Assembly: GCF_018336935.1 (NCBI RefSeq)
Contig: NZ_CP068771.1
Span: 2,480,001-2,544,000, forward strand
Length of the DNA: 64,000 bases
Direction: 5' to 3'
DNA from: Serratia plymuthica
GTDB lineage: Bacteria; Pseudomonadota; Gammaproteobacteria; Enterobacterales; Enterobacteriaceae
A program made the position numbers and the translations under genes. Below the pieces are notes generated by a model that ran no database searches, was not told the origin of the DNA, and saw nothing but the letters and a program-made list of their open reading frames with translations. Shown here piece by piece: positions 61,225-64,000 of this stretch; positions within the stretch are counted from its first letter, which is position 1, and every line of letters starts with the position of its first letter.

Positions 61225-62196
61225 ATGGCTTATGCCTTGAGCGTGTTGGATAAAAGTCCGATTGCCGAAGGAGAAAGCGCCGCCCAGGCGCTGACGCGTA
61301 CGCTGCATCTGGCGCAGCAGGCGGAAATCTGGGGCTATCGCCGTTTCTGGCTGGCTGAGCATCACAACACCCCGCAGCTCGCCTGCCCTTCGCCTGAAGT
61401 GTTGATCGCCTATTTGCTCGGGCAAACCTCACGCATTCGTATCGGCTCCGGCGGCGTCATGCTGCAACACTACAGCGCCTATAAAGTTGCGGAAAACTTC
61501 AACCTGCTGGCGACGCTCGCACCGGGCCGGGTGGATCTGGGCGTGGGGAAAGCCCCCGGCGGGCTGCCGCTCTCTACCCAGGCGTTGCAGGCCGCGCACG
61601 ACCAACAGAACAAGCCGGATTTTCCGCAGCAGTTGGCCCAGCTCAATGCTTATCTGAATGACGATGCGCAACCCGGTCTGAGCGCCACGCCGCAGCCTGA
61701 GCAAACCGCTCAACGCTTTTTGCTGGGCGCCAGTAGCGAAAGTGCTCAACTGGCCGCCGAACACGGCTGGGCGTTTGTTTTTGCCGCCCAGCTCAATGGC
61801 AATCCAGACGATATTCAGCGGGCGCTGGCGCACTATTGCGCGCAAAGCGGCGGCCGCAAAGCCTTGCTGGCGGTAGCGGCGATCGTCGCAGACACGGCCG
61901 CGCAGGCCAAAGAGTTGGCGGCCGGGATCCAGCAATACCGCGTACACGTGGCCGGCGGGCAGAGCGTGACGGTGGGCAGCCTGGAGCAGGCGGAGAGTTT
62001 TGTTCGGCAGGCCGGCGCGACCGATTACCGCATCGAGCCGCGCGAAAACTATATTCTGCTCGGCACTGCGCAGCAGGTGCGCCGGCAGTTGGACCAACTG
62101 CACCAGCAATATGGCGTGGAAGAGTTCGTTATTGATACGCCGGTCAGCCAACCCACCGCGCGCCTGGCCTCTTTGCAACTGCTGGCGCAGGGGTGA
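61225..62196 (+). CDS. LLM-class flavin-dependent oxidoreductase
   Basis: This 323-residue protein of the luciferase-like monooxygenase family (single-component-type, F420/FMN) begins YALSVLDKSPIAEGESAAQAL and has the RFWLAEHHNTPQLACPSPEV block and the RIRIGSGGVMLQHYSAYKVAE segment near the cofactor site. The closest annotated group is the MsnO8/LuxA-like oxidoreductases with unknown substrate. AAAGGAG precedes the ATG. No flavin reductase or sulfur-use gene is next to it. It is monocistronic by spacing (about 145 bases upstream). Confidence 0.86.
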   Translation: MAYALSVLDKSPIAEGESAAQALTRTLHLAQQAEIWGYRRFWLAEHHNTPQLACPSPEVLIAYLLGQTSRIRIGSGGVMLQHYSAYKVAENFNLLATLAPGRVDLGVGKAPGGLPLSTQALQAAHDQQNKPDFPQQLAQLNAYLNDDAQPGLSATPQPEQTAQRFLLGASSESAQLAAEHGWAFVFAAQLNGNPDDIQRALAHYCAQSGGRKALLAVAAIVADTAAQAKELAAGIQQYRVHVAGGQSVTVGSLEQAESFVRQAGATDYRIEPRENYILLGTAQQVRRQLDQLHQQYGVEEFVIDTPVSQPTARLASLQLLAQG

Positions 62197-62216
62197 TCGG
62201 GTCAGTCATTCCCCAG

Positions 62217-62240
62217 GCACGGGGCAAAGATACCCCGTGC
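62217..62240. terminator. Hairpin between convergent genes
   Basis: GCACGGGG (62217-62224) pairs with CCCCGTGC (62233-62240) around CAAAGATA, between the stop of the LLM gene and the end of the fusion hydrolase gene. It may end both transcripts; the T runs are short. Confidence 0.5.
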
Positions 62241-62277
62241 TACTGCGGCGGCTCATGCAGGGTAAGTGCTGATAATT

Positions 62278-63519
62278 TTATTTCAAACGCAGAAATTCGA
62301 CGATCGCGTCGGTCACATCCAGAGGAGATTCAATCGTCGGATGATGGCCCACATTGGCCAAGGTAAGCAGCGATGCTTCCGGGATAGCCGCAACCATTTC
62401 ACGACTGAGTTCAACGGGGGTGGCCGTATCATTGTCACCACAGATGACCAATGTCGGAACTCTGATATGGGGCAGCAAATCCAGGACATCGCCCCGGGTA
62501 AACACGGCGGCGTCGAGGGCAAGCGCCAGCCCTGCTCGATCGTGAGCCAGCATGACCTCCCTTTCCCGTATGACTTCAGCCGGATTTTTTAACCACCACG
62601 CCTCGCCATTGATATGGCGTTGGATAGCGGCGAATTCGGCCTCACGTTCTTGCTCCGTGCCATTTAAGAGAGTTTCACGCCGTTTTTGCCAGCTATTTAA
62701 CCGTTCAGGAAACTCTGCCCTGGCACTGGTTCCGATAAGCACCAATCCTGACAAGAGTTCCGAATAACGCGCAGCCAGCCTTATACCTATCATTCCGCCC
62801 TGGCTTTGGCCTACAAAGGTTATCTTTCCGAGAGACAGTTCTTGAAGCATCAAGGCCAAATCCCGGCAAAGATCGTCTAGCGTCCATCCGTCTGGGTTAT
62901 ATCCGCTCTGACCGTGTCCCGGCATGTCCAAAACAATACAGCGATATGATTCACTCAGGACCTCAACTTGCGCAGCGAAAGCGTCATGATTGACAAACAG
63001 GCCGTGGGCAAAAACCAGCGTCGGACCTTCGCCGCGATCCCAATAGCGATAAAGAGTGCCATTGACCTTAATTTGTTGGCGCGGCCACTCATCGGCGGGA
63101 TCAAAAGCGCGGCTAAGCAGCGCCGAATCTTCAAATATCTGATAACGAGTGATTTTTGATTGCGATACTTTAAAATGGATCACCATATCACTGCCCAGGG
63201 TATTCCCCGTACTCAAAACGGTATGCCGAAAACGCCCCAAAGCCAAAACGCTATCGTTATGTTCAATAAGTTCAGCAACCCTAAACTCCCTCGGTTGAAA
63301 ATTGCGTGGGAAGCTTTCCAACCATTGCTTCACCTGCATCGGGCCTTGCAATATTCCCACGGTAGAAACATTCAAATTACCATCTATGTGCCAGACAACG
63401 TTGTCATCCAGCAAAGTGATAACATCATGAATATTTCCTTGCGCAAAAGCCGAAAAATAGGCCTCTACGACTTTTGTAGGGCTCAGATTCGATGCTGTAC
63501 GGCTATCAAACAGTTCCAT
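62278..63519 (-). CDS. Fusion of a SnoaL-like domain and an alpha/beta hydrolase
   Basis: This 413-residue protein is made of two parts. Residues 10-130 form a SnoaL/NTF2-like cone (VVEAYFSAFAQGNIHDVITL, then VVWHIDGNLNVSTVGI and the FKVSQSKITRYQIFEDSALL strand). Residues 140-410 are an alpha/beta hydrolase with oxyanion motif LVFAHGLFVNHDAF, nucleophile elbow VGQSQGGMIGIRL and the ICGDNDTATPVELS acid site, ending with NVGHHPTIESP (catalytic His). SnoaL folds are usually separate proteins in polyketide pathways; their fusion to a hydrolase is uncommon. The ATG at 63519 gives the domain start. Divergent from a LysR gene. Confidence 0.8.
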   Translation of the reverse strand: MELFDSRTASNLSPTKVVEAYFSAFAQGNIHDVITLLDDNVVWHIDGNLNVSTVGILQGPMQVKQWLESFPRNFQPREFRVAELIEHNDSVLALGRFRHTVLSTGNTLGSDMVIHFKVSQSKITRYQIFEDSALLSRAFDPADEWPRQQIKVNGTLYRYWDRGEGPTLVFAHGLFVNHDAFAAQVEVLSESYRCIVLDMPGHGQSGYNPDGWTLDDLCRDLALMLQELSLGKITFVGQSQGGMIGIRLAARYSELLSGLVLIGTSARAEFPERLNSWQKRRETLLNGTEQEREAEFAAIQRHINGEAWWLKNPAEVIREREVMLAHDRAGLALALDAAVFTRGDVLDLLPHIRVPTLVICGDNDTATPVELSREMVAAIPEASLLTLANVGHHPTIESPLDVTDAIVEFLRLK

Positions 63520-63650
63520 TGGCAATACCTGTAAATAAAGGGTCGGTGAAATCACCCGTTGATATTAAAGTGGCTCAAAGTATATTTATTTCAAATTCAG
63601 AAAAAAACGAATAGAATTGAATAATTGTTTTCCATAAATAGAAAATAAGC

Positions 63651-64000
63651 ATGGCTGTAAACAACATGGACTGGAACGATTTACGTTTTTTTTTGAGTGT
63701 GGCCAGAACGCATAGCCTGACCAAAACAGCCTCTGAGCTCAACGTCAGCCAGTCGACGGTATCAAGAAGAATTGAAGCGATAGAAGCCAGCCTCCGAACT
63801 CACCTGTTCGTTCGCCATCAGACCGGGTATTTTTTGACAGATGCAGGGCAAGACGTTGTTAAATACGCTGAAGAGGTGGAAGAGAAAGTACTCTTGCTTG
63901 AAAGCAATATATCTGGCTCGGACCTCCGACCGGCGGGAACCGTACGCCTGGCAACGCCGGTAACGCTGGCAAGCCACTTGATTATTCCGGCACTGCCCCG
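63651..64000 (+). CDS. LysR-type regulator, N-terminal part (cut by window end)
   Basis: The ATG at 63651 (or 63666) begins a LysR frame that runs off the window end. The helix-turn-helix is LTKTASELNVSQSTVSRRIE, preceded by MDWNDLRFFLSVARTHS. It then has the linker helix with LFVRHQTGYFLTDAG. Its first 130 bases upstream are shared with the divergent SnoaL-hydrolase gene, which it may regulate. The full length and ligand domain cannot be judged. GC is lower than in most of the window. Confidence 0.85.
   Translation, partial: MAVNNMDWNDLRFFLSVARTHSLTKTASELNVSQSTVSRRIEAIEASLRTHLFVRHQTGYFLTDAGQDVVKYAEEVEEKVLLLESNISGSDLRPAGTVRLATPVTLASHLIIPALP

Noticed and set aside
1..64000. tRNA, rRNA or CRISPR array
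   Set aside because: No tRNA cloverleaf with a CCA end, no rRNA block and no regularly spaced direct repeats were seen by reading; a covariance-model scan would be decisive.
1..64000. Transposase, integrase or phage genes
   Set aside because: None of the frames carries DDE, tyrosine-recombinase or phage structural motifs; the only signs of transfer are the AT-rich relic patch and the palindromic repeat.

Overview
The window looks like a chromosomal segment of an enterobacterium of the genus Serratia. It is GC-rich (by eye around 60%). It carries an iron(III) ABC transporter whose binding protein closely matches the SfuA of Serratia marcescens as I remember it, and an intergenic repeat of a kind I recall as common in Serratia. 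The other genes (dsdA, kup, zntB, pbpG, metNIQ-type, an MscS channel) are typical of enterobacteria. The species cannot be fixed from the sequence alone. I see no rRNA, tRNA, CRISPR array, transposase or prophage.

Layout. 1-5.2 kb: the end of an IclR regulator facing dsdA, a run of three small genes (DUF1428, VOC, VIT1/CCC1-type carrier), and a MASE1-GGDEF diguanylate cyclase. 5.6-8.0 kb: a metNIQ-type ABC transporter. 8.1-9.35 kb: an AT-rich patch with a kinase-like relic, a hexapeptide acyltransferase and the remains of a flavin monooxygenase. 9.4-18 kb: an ABC-plus-glycosidase operon (binding protein, two permeases, GH4, ATPase, GH13) with a divergent LysR gene, organised like palatinose/alpha-glucoside clusters. 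18-23.5 kb: an orphan PTS EIIB, two tiny membrane-associated proteins, a large MscS-type channel, and an ABC-F ATPase preceded by a possible leader peptide and hairpins. 23.5-26.3 kb: a cupin protein, an AraC regulator and an M24 peptidase.

26.3-29.6 kb is a divalent-cation locus on the minus strand. An M-box (ykoK) magnesium riboswitch leads into an MgtE-type transporter, followed by an unmarked 30-residue MgtS homologue, a 59-residue membrane protein and a CDF exporter. 30.2-34 kb holds sfuABC behind a Fur-box-like site. 34.1-36.3 kb holds a second, full-length EF-G gene away from any ribosomal operon. 36.3-39.2 kb has an EamA permease and a small module: a DUF2239 gene divergent from a GIY-YIG-like gene coupled to a MarR regulator, with the same operator-like motif in front of both transcription units.

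39.2-47.7 kb: an AraC regulator with a divergent aldehyde dehydrogenase, two alpha/beta hydrolases and a sugar-isomerase-like protein divergent from a TetR gene with a near-perfect operator between them, a cupin, and the potassium transporter Kup. 47.8-55.3 kb: a LysR regulator divergent from a tightly overlapped operon of a branched-chain-type ABC importer plus L-2-amino-thiazoline-4-carboxylate hydrolase and an M20 carbamoylase. This predicts uptake of ATC and its conversion to L-cysteine. 55.4-64 kb: an ArsR/SRPBCC pair, ZntB, a pit-ppk2 operon behind a good Pho box, PBP7, a luciferase-like oxidoreductase, a SnoaL-alpha/beta-hydrolase fusion and a truncated LysR gene.

The points most worth checking are the magnesium locus with its hidden small proteins, the possible ABC-F attenuator, the DUF2239/GIY-YIG/MarR module, and the ATC-to-cysteine operon.
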